NCBI GenBank assembly: GCA_027482795.1
Contig: JAIXVS010000070.1
Coordinates: forward strand, 1 to 9,096
DNA: 9,096 nucleotides
Source of the DNA: Rhodobacter sp.
GTDB taxonomy: Bacteria > Pseudomonadota > Alphaproteobacteria > Rhodobacterales > Rhodobacteraceae
Direction of reading: 5' to 3'
A program made the translations under genes and the position numbers. Positions 1 to 7,098 of this stretch are shown here, in pieces (positions within the stretch are counted from its first letter, which is position 1; each line of letters starts with the position of its first letter). The notes beneath the pieces were generated by a model. The model was not told the origin of the DNA. It did not search any database and saw only the letters and a program-made list of their open reading frames with translations.

Positions 1-18
1 GCTATCACGCGGGCAGGG

Positions 19-1020
19 TTAGCCTTTTGCAATTGGTGCGCTGCCCACATCGCTGGGGGTTTTTCCCGTGATGCGGCGGAATTCGCGGTTGAAGTTGGAC
101 TTGGTCAAGAACCCTGCGTCCAGCATTGCTTCGGTTACCGAAGCCCCCCGCTGCAAGCTGGCGCTGGCCGCTGCAATGCGGTGGCCGTTCACATAGCGCG
201 AGATGTTTTGCCCCGAAACGCGGTTCACCGCATTTGACAATGTCTTGGCAGGTACATGCAGCCGGCGCGCCAGCATCGACAAGGTGACATCGGGGTCGCG
301 CCACAGGCGGCGCTCGGACATCAAATCTTCCAGCCGCGCAAACAGGGCATGGTCATCTTCGCTGGGCGCAAGGGGCATATCGGCGGCGTCCTCGCCCGCT
401 TGGCCCGTCATGCGCTGCGCAAGTACCGCCAGCACGCCCATGCCCAGTAGCCCCGACGTGGTGGCAATATCCACAAGGCGCGGCACGGCGGCCACTTGGC
501 CCAGCGCCACGAAAACGGCAATCGCCACATCGCTTAGGGCCGACAGGGCCAGCGCGCCCGCGATTCCCGCCCAGATCAGATGCGAGCCATCGCCTTGGCC
601 CATTTTGGCGCGCGGCAAATCGGGGCCAGTGCGCTGCAACGACAGGGCCAGTGCCCCCGCATAGCCAACATAGGCCAAGGGAACCAGCATCTCTAACGCC
701 AGTGAGTTTTCAAATCGCAGCGCGGCTACGATAACGGGGCCAATCCCATGGGCCAAATCGCGCCAGCCCAGCCTATGGCCCAAAGCATCCGCGCGCCATG
801 CCAGCCATGCCAGCGCGGGCACGCACATCGCCGTGATGGGCTGCATAAACCGCGCTGCACCCACCCCGTAATGCAGCGCCAAAGCATTGATCAGCGCCTG
901 CACCGCAAGCAGCGCAAGCAGCCCCGCAAGCAGCGGCACTGGCCGCTGGCCAAGGGCCATACGCAGCGCCAAAAAGCCAAGGATCATGGCCAATAGGATA
1001 GGAAGAGGCAAAACGATCAT
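19..1020 (-). CDS. AraC-family transcriptional regulator with N-terminal multi-pass membrane domain
   Basis: Probable membrane-anchored transcription factor of 333 residues, counted from the start chosen here. Residues 1 to about 205 contain roughly six or seven hydrophobic stretches (near 2-21, 29-48, 60-75, 112-129, 148-171 and 187-201). A charged linker follows, then a C-terminal double helix-turn-helix at about 244-326. The second HTH carries the AraC/XylS signature: an AGF turn, then KSNFNREFRR and TGKTPS. The reading frame is open upstream to ATGs at 1155 and 1176. I chose the ATG at 1018-1020 because regulators of this architecture usually begin directly with the first membrane helix, and because the upstream translation is Arg-rich and looks non-coding. 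The 1155 start does have a GGGG five bases upstream, so the start is uncertain. The gene is divergent from the hydrolase gene at 1192 and may regulate it or itself. The ligand is unknown: the membrane domain shows no sensor motif I recognise. Confidence 0.85.
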   Translation of the reverse strand: MIVLPLPILLAMILGFLALRMALGQRPVPLLAGLLALLAVQALINALALHYGVGAARFMQPITAMCVPALAWLAWRADALGHRLGWRDLAHGIGPVIVAALRFENSLALEMLVPLAYVGYAGALALSLQRTGPDLPRAKMGQGDGSHLIWAGIAGALALSALSDVAIAVFVALGQVAAVPRLVDIATTSGLLGMGVLAVLAQRMTGQAGEDAADMPLAPSEDDHALFARLEDLMSERRLWRDPDVTLSMLARRLHVPAKTLSNAVNRVSGQNISRYVNGHRIAAASASLQRGASVTEAMLDAGFLTKSNFNREFRRITGKTPSDVGSAPIAKG

Positions 1021-1093
1021 CCCTAAGGTGATACGCAAAGCCGCAAGGCCAATCAAGCGTGGCGCAATCGGCGCACCTGCCCGCCCGCGTCCT

Positions 1094-1105
1094 AAAACGC
1101 GTTTT
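1094..1105. promoter_or_regulatory. Perfect 12-bp palindrome in the divergent intergenic region, possible operator
   Basis: AAAACGCGTTTT is a perfect palindrome lying 86 bp upstream of the hydrolase start and 73 bp upstream of the preferred AraC-type start. Its position between divergent genes fits an operator. AraC-type proteins more often bind direct repeats, so it could serve another regulator. I found no convincing -35/-10 pair nearby. If the regulator starts at 1155 or 1176, the palindrome would be inside its coding region. Confidence 0.3.
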
Positions 1106-1191
1106 GCACATCCCAAAACCGATCTTAGGGCGCGGGGGTTTGCAAAGGCTGGCATCTGGGCCCCATCGCAACACACACAAAGGAAACTTAC

Positions 1192-2235
1192 ATGAAACGT
1201 CTCTCTTTATTGCCCCCTTTATTGCCCCTTGTCTTGGGGGCCGCCCTGACCGCGCCTTTTGGTTTGGCTGCCCAAACGGCGGGCCTGACCGAAGGCACAT
1301 TGCGCACCGCCCATCACGGGGGCAGCAAAATGGACTATATCGTTTGGTACCCCGCAGATGCGGGGGCCCAGACAGACGCGTTTGCGGGCAATGCCGTTTG
1401 GCAGCCCGTTCAGGCTGCCGAAGATGCGCCACCTATCGCAGGGCGCTATCCTGTTGTGCTGATGTCGCACGGGCTTGGCGGGCATTACCGATCACTTGCG
1501 TGGCTTGCCTCGGAACTGGCCAAGGCAGGGGCGGTTGTGGTGGCCGTCAATCATCCCAACAGCACCGTGTTTGATTTTGATATGCAGGCAGGTTTGGCCC
1601 ATTGGACAAGGCCGCAAGATCTAAAGGCGGCTTTGGATTATGTTCTGGCAGACCCAGCCCTTGGCCCGCTGGTTGATACCGCGCGCATATCGGCGGTTGG
1701 GTTTTCCTATGGCGGGTGGACGGCGCTGTCCTTGGCGGGGGTGCGCGGAAACCTCGCGGGCTATATCGCGCATTGCACATCCAAGCCCAGCGGCCATTGC
1801 CGCGATATTGCGCGCCAAGGGGGTGATATGGCCGCACTGGATGCAGGCCAGTGGGATGGCGATTATCACGATGCGCGCATCACAAAGGTTGTGGCGATTG
1901 ATCCTGGCCTGACATATGGGCTGACCCCTGCCGATACGCAAAGCCTGAACGCGGATACGCTGCTGATCCAATTGGGGCGCGGCGCGGATCGGTTGGACAG
2001 CACCGATCTATCGGCCACAGGCAGCGGCTTTGCCGCGCTTGTCCCTGCTGCGCATCTTTTGGAAATTGCGCCCGCTGCACACTTTTCAATGCTGCCGCTG
2101 TGCACCGAAAATGGCGCGGCAATCCTGAAATCTGAAAACGACGACCCCGTTTGCACAGACCCCATCGGCGCAGACCGCGCTGCGATTCACGCGCAAGTGA
2201 TCACAGCCACAAAGGCCCATTTGGGGTTGAAATAG
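1192..2235 (+). CDS. Exported alpha/beta hydrolase, predicted dienelactone hydrolase-like (COG4188-type)
   Basis: 347-residue serine hydrolase of the alpha/beta fold, predicted to act in the periplasm on an unknown ester or similar substrate. Residues 1 to about 27 form a signal peptide: MKR, then a Leu-rich core ending in GLAA. The fold is marked by the oxyanion-strand motif MSHGLGG at 91-97 and the nucleophile elbow GFSYGG at 170-175, with Ser172 as nucleophile. His297 sits in AAHFSML, matching the family's conserved HFSxL near the C-terminus. The acid is probably Asp266, after the strand LLIQLG. Four cysteines at 195, 203, 304 and 321 could form disulfides, which fits export. The ATG at 1192 is preceded by AGGAAA at 1181-1186 with 5-nt spacing, so the start is secure. 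It is divergent from the AraC-type gene. Family members include esterases and platelet-activating-factor acetylhydrolase relatives, and the specific activity cannot be read from sequence. Confidence 0.88.
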   Translation: MKRLSLLPPLLPLVLGAALTAPFGLAAQTAGLTEGTLRTAHHGGSKMDYIVWYPADAGAQTDAFAGNAVWQPVQAAEDAPPIAGRYPVVLMSHGLGGHYRSLAWLASELAKAGAVVVAVNHPNSTVFDFDMQAGLAHWTRPQDLKAALDYVLADPALGPLVDTARISAVGFSYGGWTALSLAGVRGNLAGYIAHCTSKPSGHCRDIARQGGDMAALDAGQWDGDYHDARITKVVAIDPGLTYGLTPADTQSLNADTLLIQLGRGADRLDSTDLSATGSGFAALVPAAHLLEIAPAAHFSMLPLCTENGAAILKSENDDPVCTDPIGADRAAIHAQVITATKAHLGLK

Positions 2236-2250
2236 ACCCAGCACAGCCAA

Positions 2251-2283
2251 GCGCGGGCAGGACTTTGCCGATCTTGCCCGCGC
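2251..2283 (+). repeat. Strong hairpin after the hydrolase gene
   Basis: GCGCGGGCA at 2251-2259 pairs with TGCCCGCGC at 2275-2283. The stem extends inward through GGA/TCT with one G-T wobble to 12 bp around a 9-nt loop. It starts 15 bp after the hydrolase stop codon. No T-run follows, so it is more likely a 3'-end stabiliser or part of a compound terminator than a terminator by itself. Confidence 0.6.
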
Positions 2284-2287
2284 CACT

Positions 2288-2325
2288 CCCCTGCAACTGG
2301 GCGGGGCTTTGCAGGGGCGTGTTTT
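2288..2325 (+). terminator. Candidate intrinsic terminator of the hydrolase transcript
   Basis: CCCCTGCAA (2288-2296) and TTGCAGGGG (2309-2317) form a perfect 9-bp stem with a 12-nt loop, followed by CGTG and then TTTT at 2322-2325. The T-run is short and set back by four bases, so termination may be weak. The position, just after the hydrolase gene and before the next operon, supports the role. Confidence 0.5.
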
Positions 2326-2336
2326 CCCTGTATAAG
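2309..2336 (+). promoter_or_regulatory. Possible promoter for the SPOR-dacC-tmk-holB operon
   Basis: TATAAG at 2331-2336 is a good -10-like hexamer, with TTGCAG at 2309-2314 as a weak -35 at 16-nt spacing. The -35 would overlap the terminator stem's right arm. The predicted start of transcription would be near 2343, giving a leader of about 110 nt. This is the best candidate in the gap but rests on the -10 match alone. Confidence 0.28.
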
Positions 2337-2356
2337 GCATCAAAAGCGGAAGGCGT

Positions 2357-2393
2357 GCCCATTTGGCCCGCGGCATCCGCGCAAATGTTGGGC
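2357..2393 (+). repeat. Imperfect long hairpin in the leader of the SPOR gene
   Basis: Three helical segments can stack: GCCC (2357-2360) with GGGC (2390-2393), ATTTG (2361-2365) with CAAAT (2382-2386), and CGCGG (2369-2373) with CCGCG (2377-2381) around a CAT loop. A 3-nt bulge on each side interrupts them. An A-rich stretch follows at about 2400-2416. No riboswitch class is recognised. Confidence 0.4.
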
Positions 2394-2416
2394 GCAGACC
2401 CAAACCAAAAACAAAA

Positions 2417-2436
2417 GCGCGGCACGATAACCGCGC
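2417..2436 (+). repeat. Small hairpin just upstream of the SPOR gene ribosome binding site
   Basis: GCGCGG (2417-2422) and CCGCGC (2431-2436) pair with an 8-nt loop. The Shine-Dalgarno AGGAG at 2441-2445 begins four bases later, so the hairpin could influence ribosome access. Confidence 0.4.
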
Positions 2437-2451
2437 AAGCAGGAGCAGAGC

Positions 2452-3354
2452 ATGAGATACGCAAAAGCAGGTCGCATTTGGGGGGTGTTGGCGCTGGGGC
2501 TTGTGGCGGCCTGCCAACCTGGCCAGAACCCATTTCAGCGCAATGCAGATTCGCCATCAGATACATCGGTTGCCACGGCCAAATCGGTCAAACTGATTGA
2601 CCGCGATGTCGAGGCCCCCGATGTGTTCCAAGCCTCCGATAGCGCGCTGTGGGATGGCCGCCCCAGCCTTGGCGGGGTTTGGGTGGCATCGCCTGATGCG
2701 GTTGATCCTGAACGCGTGATTATGCGCAACCCTGCCAATGGCAAATTTGTGATCGGCGCGCTTTTCAAACGCGAACGCGATAACCCTGGCCCCAGCTTGC
2801 AGATCAGTTCAGACGCGGCGGCGGCCTTGGGAATGCTGGCGGGCCAGCCTGCCCAAATCAGCGTTACCGCCCTGCGCCGTGAAGAGGCCCCTGCCGAAGT
2901 CAGCGCCAGCGCGCCCATTCTGGATGCCGCCGAAACAGTGCAGCCCGAAACGCTCGCAGGGGCGGCCAATGCCCCTGCCCCCCAACCCTTGGCCCAGCAA
3001 CCTTTGGCCCCCCAACCCACGGGCACCGTCGCCACCACCGCATTGGCCCCAGCCCCTGCGGCAGATATCGCGGCGGCAACTGCCGCTGCCCTTGCCCCCG
3101 CAGCGCCCTCTGCCCCCGCCGCCCCTGTGATCAACGCCGCCACTGGCCCCTATATCCAGATCGGTATCTTCTCGGTCGAGGCCAATGCCAAACGCGCCGT
3201 TGCCACCTTGAACGCGGCAGGTGTCGCAGCCACGATGCGCACCGATACGTCGAATGGCAAAACCTATTGGAGCGTGGGCGCGCGCGGCGATGGCAGCGTT
3301 TTGGCCAAAGTCAAAGCCGCTGGTTTCAATGATGCATATGTTGTGAAAGGCTAA
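2452..3354 (+). CDS. SPOR-domain lipoprotein with degenerate RlpA-like barrel
   Basis: 300-residue predicted lipoprotein. The N-terminus has a basic start, a hydrophobic core and the lipobox VAAC with Cys21. Gln22 at +2 predicts outer-membrane sorting. Residues about 74-141 resemble the second half of an RlpA-type double-psi beta-barrel: RNPANGK, then RERDNPGP where RlpA has its NDRGP segment, then SSDAAAALGM. The usual AAHRTLP segment with the catalytic His is absent, so lytic transglycosylase activity is doubtful. Residues 145-230 are an Ala/Pro-rich linker suited to crossing the periplasm. Residues 232-300 are a SPOR domain, from GPYIQIGIF to DAYVVKG, which in this family binds denuded septal glycan. 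AGGAG at 2441-2445 with 6-nt spacing fixes the start. It is the first gene of the operon, 6 nt before the D,D-carboxypeptidase, which supports a role in septal peptidoglycan processing. Confidence 0.87.
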   Translation: MRYAKAGRIWGVLALGLVAACQPGQNPFQRNADSPSDTSVATAKSVKLIDRDVEAPDVFQASDSALWDGRPSLGGVWVASPDAVDPERVIMRNPANGKFVIGALFKRERDNPGPSLQISSDAAAALGMLAGQPAQISVTALRREEAPAEVSASAPILDAAETVQPETLAGAANAPAPQPLAQQPLAPQPTGTVATTALAPAPAADIAAATAAALAPAAPSAPAAPVINAATGPYIQIGIFSVEANAKRAVATLNAAGVAATMRTDTSNGKTYWSVGARGDGSVLAKVKAAGFNDAYVVKG

Positions 3355-3360
3355 CCCACC

Positions 3361-4536
3361 ATGCTGCGCCGCATCTTATCGACGCTTGGCTTTCTGGCAA
3401 CCCTCGCCCTGCCCCATGTGGCGGCAGCGCAAGGGTTTGAAACATCGGCGCGCGAAGCATGGGTTTATGACGCCACCACCCATACCGTGCTGATGGACAA
3501 AAACGGCGAGGCCCCCGTGCCGCCTGCCTCTATGTCCAAACTGATGACGATTTTCATGCTGTTCGAAGCGCTGAAAGATGGCCGCGTCACAATGGATACG
3601 GAATTTTCCGTATCCGCCAATGCGGTGGCTTTAACGGCGGCGGGCGGATCAACCATGTATCTGCAAGAAGGCGATCGCCCCACGGTGCAAGATTTGATTA
3701 AGGGCATGATCGTCAATTCTGGCAATGACGCCTGCGTTGTGGTGGCCGAAGGGCTGGCGGGCAGCGAAGCCGCGTTTTCTGTGAAAATGACCGAACGCGG
3801 CCGCGCCATTGGGCTCGAACATTCCGTCTTTGCCAATTCCAGCGGCTGGCCCGACCCGCGCCACCGTATGAGTATGAAAGACCTTGGCCTTCTTAGCCTG
3901 CGCTTGATTGAAGATTTCCCCGAATATTACCCGATTTTCGCCGAAACCAGCTATAACTACAAAGACCGCGCGCCAGCCAACGCATCCAACCGCAACCCAC
4001 TGCTGAAACTGGGCATCGGCGCGGATGGGCTGAAAACTGGCCATACCCAAGAGGCGGGCTATGGTCTGGCAGGATCGGTTTTGCAAAATGGCCGCCGCAT
4101 TGTGTTTGCCTTTTCGGGCACAGAATCGGACGCGGCCCGCGCGGTGGAGGCAGAACGTATTTCGTCTTGGGCCTTTCGCAATTTCGCGCTAAGAACTGTC
4201 TCGAAGGCGGGTGATGTGCTGGGCGAGGCGCCTGTGTTTTTGGGCGCGGCAGAAACCGTTGGCCTGACCACAGCCGCCGATCTGGCAGCCCTTGTGCCCG
4301 CGCTTGACCGCGATGGGCTAAAGGGCGAGATCACCTTTAACGGCCCCATCCCCGCGCCGATTGTGGCGGGGCAAGAACTGGCCACGCTGACCATTCGCGC
4401 CACGGGCCTGCCTGACCGCGTAGTGCCTTTGGTCGCCGCCGCCGATGTGCCGCAGGCGGGCATTTTTGGCCGCGTCAAGGCTGCGGCGGTGCATCTGTAT
4501 CAGCGCCTGTTCGGCGCAGACCCTGCGGCCACCTAG
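3361..4536 (+). CDS. dacC: D-alanyl-D-alanine carboxypeptidase, PBP5/6 class (peptidase S11)
   Basis: 391-residue low-molecular-weight penicillin-binding protein that removes the terminal D-Ala from peptidoglycan pentapeptides in the periplasm. A signal peptide ending near AAAQ (residues 21-24) is followed by the three active-site motifs: SMSK at 57-60 (Ser57 nucleophile, Lys60), SGN at 120-122 and KTG at 225-227. The C-terminal beta-domain covers about 278-365. It is followed by an amphipathic tail at about 367-386, from GIFGRVK to YQRLFG, typical of the membrane-anchoring helix of PBP5 relatives. Length is normal for the family. The start lies 6 nt after the SPOR gene stop, and GAAAGG at 3345-3350 is a rather distant Shine-Dalgarno (10 nt). 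The choice among the dacA/dacC/dacF symbols cannot be settled from sequence. Confidence 0.95.
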   Translation: MLRRILSTLGFLATLALPHVAAAQGFETSAREAWVYDATTHTVLMDKNGEAPVPPASMSKLMTIFMLFEALKDGRVTMDTEFSVSANAVALTAAGGSTMYLQEGDRPTVQDLIKGMIVNSGNDACVVVAEGLAGSEAAFSVKMTERGRAIGLEHSVFANSSGWPDPRHRMSMKDLGLLSLRLIEDFPEYYPIFAETSYNYKDRAPANASNRNPLLKLGIGADGLKTGHTQEAGYGLAGSVLQNGRRIVFAFSGTESDAARAVEAERISSWAFRNFALRTVSKAGDVLGEAPVFLGAAETVGLTTAADLAALVPALDRDGLKGEITFNGPIPAPIVAGQELATLTIRATGLPDRVVPLVAAADVPQAGIFGRVKAAAVHLYQRLFGADPAAT

Positions 4537-4543
4537 TCGCGGC

Positions 4544-5170
4544 GTGGCGGGTGTGTTCATCAGCTTTGAAGGGATCGATGGGTCGGGCAAATCCACCCAA
4601 GCGCGGCTGCTATTTGAAACGCTAACCGCAAACGGCACGGCTGCACACCTGACGCGCGAGCCGGGGGGCAGCGCGGGGGCGGAAGATATTCGCGCGCTAG
4701 TGCTGAACGGCGCGGCAGACCGCTGGTCGCCCGAAACCGAACTTTTGCTGTTCACAGCCGCGCGGCGCGACCATTTGGAAAAAACCATACGGCCAAGGCT
4801 TGCGGCAGGCGAGGTGGTCATCTGTGACCGTTTCGCCGACAGCACACGCATTTATCAGGGCCTGACGCGCGGCGATCTGCGCGCCAGCGTAGACGCGCTG
4901 CACACCCTGATGATCGGGATTGAACCCGACTTGACCGTTCTGATAGACCTGCCAGCCGAAGCAGGCCTTGCCCGCGCCACCGCCCGCGCAGGCAGCGATA
5001 TGCGGTTCGAAGGCATGGGCCTTGCCGTGCAACAGGCCGCGCGGGACGGGTTCTTAGCCCTCGCCGCCGCCAACCCCGCACGCTTTGCCGTGATAGACGG
5101 CGCGCGCGATCAGGCCGTAGTTGCCCGCGATGTTTGGGATGTGGCCGCTGCCCGCATAGCCGCGCGATGA
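4544..5170 (+). CDS. tmk: Thymidylate kinase (dTMP kinase)
   Basis: Cytoplasmic enzyme that phosphorylates dTMP to dTDP with ATP, feeding dTTP synthesis. The 208-residue product shows the P-loop GIDGSGKST at 10-18, REPGG at 38-42, the LFTAARRDH stretch at 69-77, the DRF motif (DRFADSTRIYQG, from 95), PDLTVLIDL at 128-136 and the lid region ending SDMRFE at 151-156. Start assignment: the frame is open well into dacC, but the conserved protein begins at FISFEG. Only two GTG codons are suitable, at 4544 and 4553 (205 residues). Neither has a strong Shine-Dalgarno. The first leaves a 7-nt gap after the dacC stop and gives a short leader like that of homologues. The 3' end overlaps holB by 4 nt (ATGA). 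Confidence 0.94.
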   Translation: MAGVFISFEGIDGSGKSTQARLLFETLTANGTAAHLTREPGGSAGAEDIRALVLNGAADRWSPETELLLFTAARRDHLEKTIRPRLAAGEVVICDRFADSTRIYQGLTRGDLRASVDALHTLMIGIEPDLTVLIDLPAEAGLARATARAGSDMRFEGMGLAVQQAARDGFLALAAANPARFAVIDGARDQAVVARDVWDVAAARIAAR

Positions 5171-6294
5171 GCGAGGTGCCCCCCCAACCCGACCAAACCC
5201 AAGGTGCCCCCCACCCGCGCGAGGCGCATCTGATTGGCCAGACCGCCGCGCAATCGGCCTTTCTCGATGCTTTCAACAGCGCCCGCCTACACCATGCGTG
5301 GATGATTTCTGGCCCGCGCGGCGTGGGCAAAGCAACCCTTGCATGGAAAATCGCGCGGTTCCTTTTGGCCACGCCCGATGATGATGGAGGCATGTTCGCG
5401 CCCGCGCCGCCCACCAGCCTAGACATCAACGATGACCACCCCGTTGCCCGCCGCCTGACCGCCTTGTCCGAACCGCGCCTGTTTCTGCTGCGCCGCCCCT
5501 ATGACGAGAAAACCGAACGCCTGAAGACCGATATCACCGTCGACGAAGTGCGCCGCATGAAATCGTTCTTCTCGCTATCCGCCGCCGATGGGGGCCGCCG
5601 CGTGGCCATCGTCGATAGCCTAGACGAGATGAACCCATCCGCTGCCAATGCGCTTTTGAAACTGCTGGAAGAACCGCCGCCAAAGGTCACCTTCCTGCTG
5701 ATCACTCACCAACCCGCGCGCCTTTTGCCCACCATCCGTTCGCGCTGCCGCGAGTTGCGCCTTGGTCCGCTGGATGCGGGTGATCTGTCCGATGCCCTTA
5801 CCGCCGCTGGCGGCAATGTCGCGCCCGAAGATCGAACCGCCCTTGCCGAACTGGCAGGCGGCTCTGTTGGCCGCGCGTTTGAACTGACCAACCTTGACGG
5901 TCTGCGCCTGTACCAATCCCTAATCGATCTGCTGGGCGGCCTGCCCCGCCTTGACCGCACGCGGATGCAAACCTTGGCCGAGGCTGCATCTGGCAAAGGG
6001 GCCGAGGCGCAGTTTGACCTGATCATCGCACTGATCGACCTGTTTCTGGCCCGCACCGCCCGCGCCGCAGCCCTTGGCGGGCTGGCCCCCGATGCGGCAG
6101 GCGGCGAAGGCGCGCTGATTGGGCGGCTGGCGGCCAACCCCGCCCATGCCCGCCCTTGGGCAGAACTGGCGCAGGCCTTGGGCAATAAGGCGCGGCGCGG
6201 ACGGGCAGTAAACCTTGACCCCGCCGCGCTGGTGATGGATATGCTACTGGCAATCGAGTCTGGCGCGCAATCCATGCCCCGCGCCGCAAGCTAG
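5167..6294 (+). CDS. holB: DNA polymerase III subunit delta' (clamp loader)
   Basis: 375-residue clamp-loader subunit that works with DnaX and delta to load the beta sliding clamp. The AAA+ core shows a Walker A-like GPRGVGKAT at 49-57, a Walker B-region strand VAIVDSLDEMN at 146-156, the LLEEPP motif at 166-171 and the SRC motif at 192-194, which contacts ATP in the neighbouring subunit. The C-terminal third is helical, as expected for the oligomerisation collar. The zinc-binding cysteine cluster of E. coli delta' is missing: there is no cysteine between Walker A and SRC. An acidic stretch (TPDDDGG) and an insert with NDDHPVARRL occupy that region. The ATG at 5167 overlaps the tmk stop as ATGA. 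The tmk-holB pairing is widely conserved and suggests translational coupling. Confidence 0.94.
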   Translation: MSEVPPQPDQTQGAPHPREAHLIGQTAAQSAFLDAFNSARLHHAWMISGPRGVGKATLAWKIARFLLATPDDDGGMFAPAPPTSLDINDDHPVARRLTALSEPRLFLLRRPYDEKTERLKTDITVDEVRRMKSFFSLSAADGGRRVAIVDSLDEMNPSAANALLKLLEEPPPKVTFLLITHQPARLLPTIRSRCRELRLGPLDAGDLSDALTAAGGNVAPEDRTALAELAGGSVGRAFELTNLDGLRLYQSLIDLLGGLPRLDRTRMQTLAEAASGKGAEAQFDLIIALIDLFLARTARAAALGGLAPDAAGGEGALIGRLAANPAHARPWAELAQALGNKARRGRAVNLDPAALVMDMLLAIESGAQSMPRAAS

Positions 6295-6300
6295 GCAGAT

Positions 6301-7098
6301 ATGACAGACGCAAAACCCATTCTGGTCGACAGCCACTGCCATCTGGATTTTCCCGATTTCGCAGATGAATTGCCGCAGGTGATCGCTCGCGCGCACCATG
6401 CTGGCGTGGCGCGCATGGTCACCATTTGCACCCGCCTGCGCAATGAACCCGCCGTGCGCGCCATTGCCGAAACCTACCCTTCCGTGTTCTACGCTGCAGG
6501 CACGCACCCGATGTCTGCCGCCGAAGAACCCCTTGCCACGCTGGCCGAATTGGTGGCCTTTGCCCAGCACCCCAAAATGGTCGGCATTGGCGAGACGGGG
6601 CTTGATTACCATTATTCCGCCGCCAGCGCCGATGTGCAAAAAACATCCCTGCGCATCCATATTCAGGCTGCCCAAGAAACGGGCCTGCCGCTGATTATCC
6701 ACGCCCGCGATGCCGATGATGATGTCGCGCAGATTTTGGCCGAAGGTCTGGCACGTGCCCCCTATACCTGCGTCATGCACTGCTTTTCCTCTGGCCCCGC
6801 ACTTGCCGCCGCAGCATTGGACATGGGGTTTTACTTATCGATGTCGGGCATAACCGCCTTTCCCAAAAGCAGCGATCTGCGCGAGATTTTCAAAACCGCG
6901 CCAGTGGAACGCATCCTTCTGGAAACCGATAGCCCCTATCTGGCACCGCCCCCCCATCGCGGGCGGCGTAACGAGCCTGCCTATACCGCCTTTACCGCCG
7001 CCAAAGGCGCCGAAGTGTTCGGTCTGCCCCCGGCCGAATTTGCCGCCCAAACCACCGCCAATTTCAACCGCCTGTTCACCAAGGCGGCGCTGACATGA
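6301..7098 (+). CDS. tatD: TatD-family metal-dependent DNase
   Basis: 265-residue TIM-barrel hydrolase of the TatD/YcfH family (3'-5' DNase activity in studied members). The metal ligands are in place: His12 and His14 in DSHCHLD, Glu98 in GETGLDY, His134 in IIHARD, His160 in MHCFSSG, and Asp210 in LETDSPYLAP. Length is typical. The ATG lies 6 nt after the holB stop. The Shine-Dalgarno AGG at 6293-6295 overlaps that stop codon (spacing 5 nt), so holB termination may feed directly into tatD initiation. TatD following holB is a common bacterial arrangement, and such copies are often called YcfH. The physiological substrate is uncertain. Confidence 0.93.
   Translation: MTDAKPILVDSHCHLDFPDFADELPQVIARAHHAGVARMVTICTRLRNEPAVRAIAETYPSVFYAAGTHPMSAAEEPLATLAELVAFAQHPKMVGIGETGLDYHYSAASADVQKTSLRIHIQAAQETGLPLIIHARDADDDVAQILAEGLARAPYTCVMHCFSSGPALAAAALDMGFYLSMSGITAFPKSSDLREIFKTAPVERILLETDSPYLAPPPHRGRRNEPAYTAFTAAKGAEVFGLPPAEFAAQTTANFNRLFTKAALT

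Noticed and set aside
1104..1132. TTGCAC as a -35 box for the hydrolase promoter
   Set aside because: No acceptable -10 hexamer lies 16-18 nt downstream.
773..1432. 219-codon open frame on the minus strand spanning the regulator 5' end and the start of the hydrolase gene
   Set aside because: Overlaps two better supported genes in another frame. Its Arg/Cys-rich product has no recognisable domain.
2940..3130. Repetitive CCAACCC/TTGGCCC-like DNA as a possible tandem repeat or recombination site
   Set aside because: It encodes the Pro/Ala/Gln linker of the SPOR lipoprotein. The repeats are irregular and explained by amino-acid composition.
2535..3143. 202-codon minus-strand open frame opposite the SPOR gene
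   Set aside because: Antisense shadow of the Ala/Pro-rich linker. Its Ala/Gly/Ser-rich translation follows from GC-rich low-complexity DNA.
4445..4552. Longer tmk start at the ATG at 4445
   Set aside because: It would overlap dacC by 92 bp and add an Arg/Cys-rich extension before the conserved FISFEG, unlike the family.
4818..5429. 203-codon minus-strand open frame across the tmk/holB junction
   Set aside because: Opposes two clear housekeeping genes, and its Arg/Trp-rich product has no motif.
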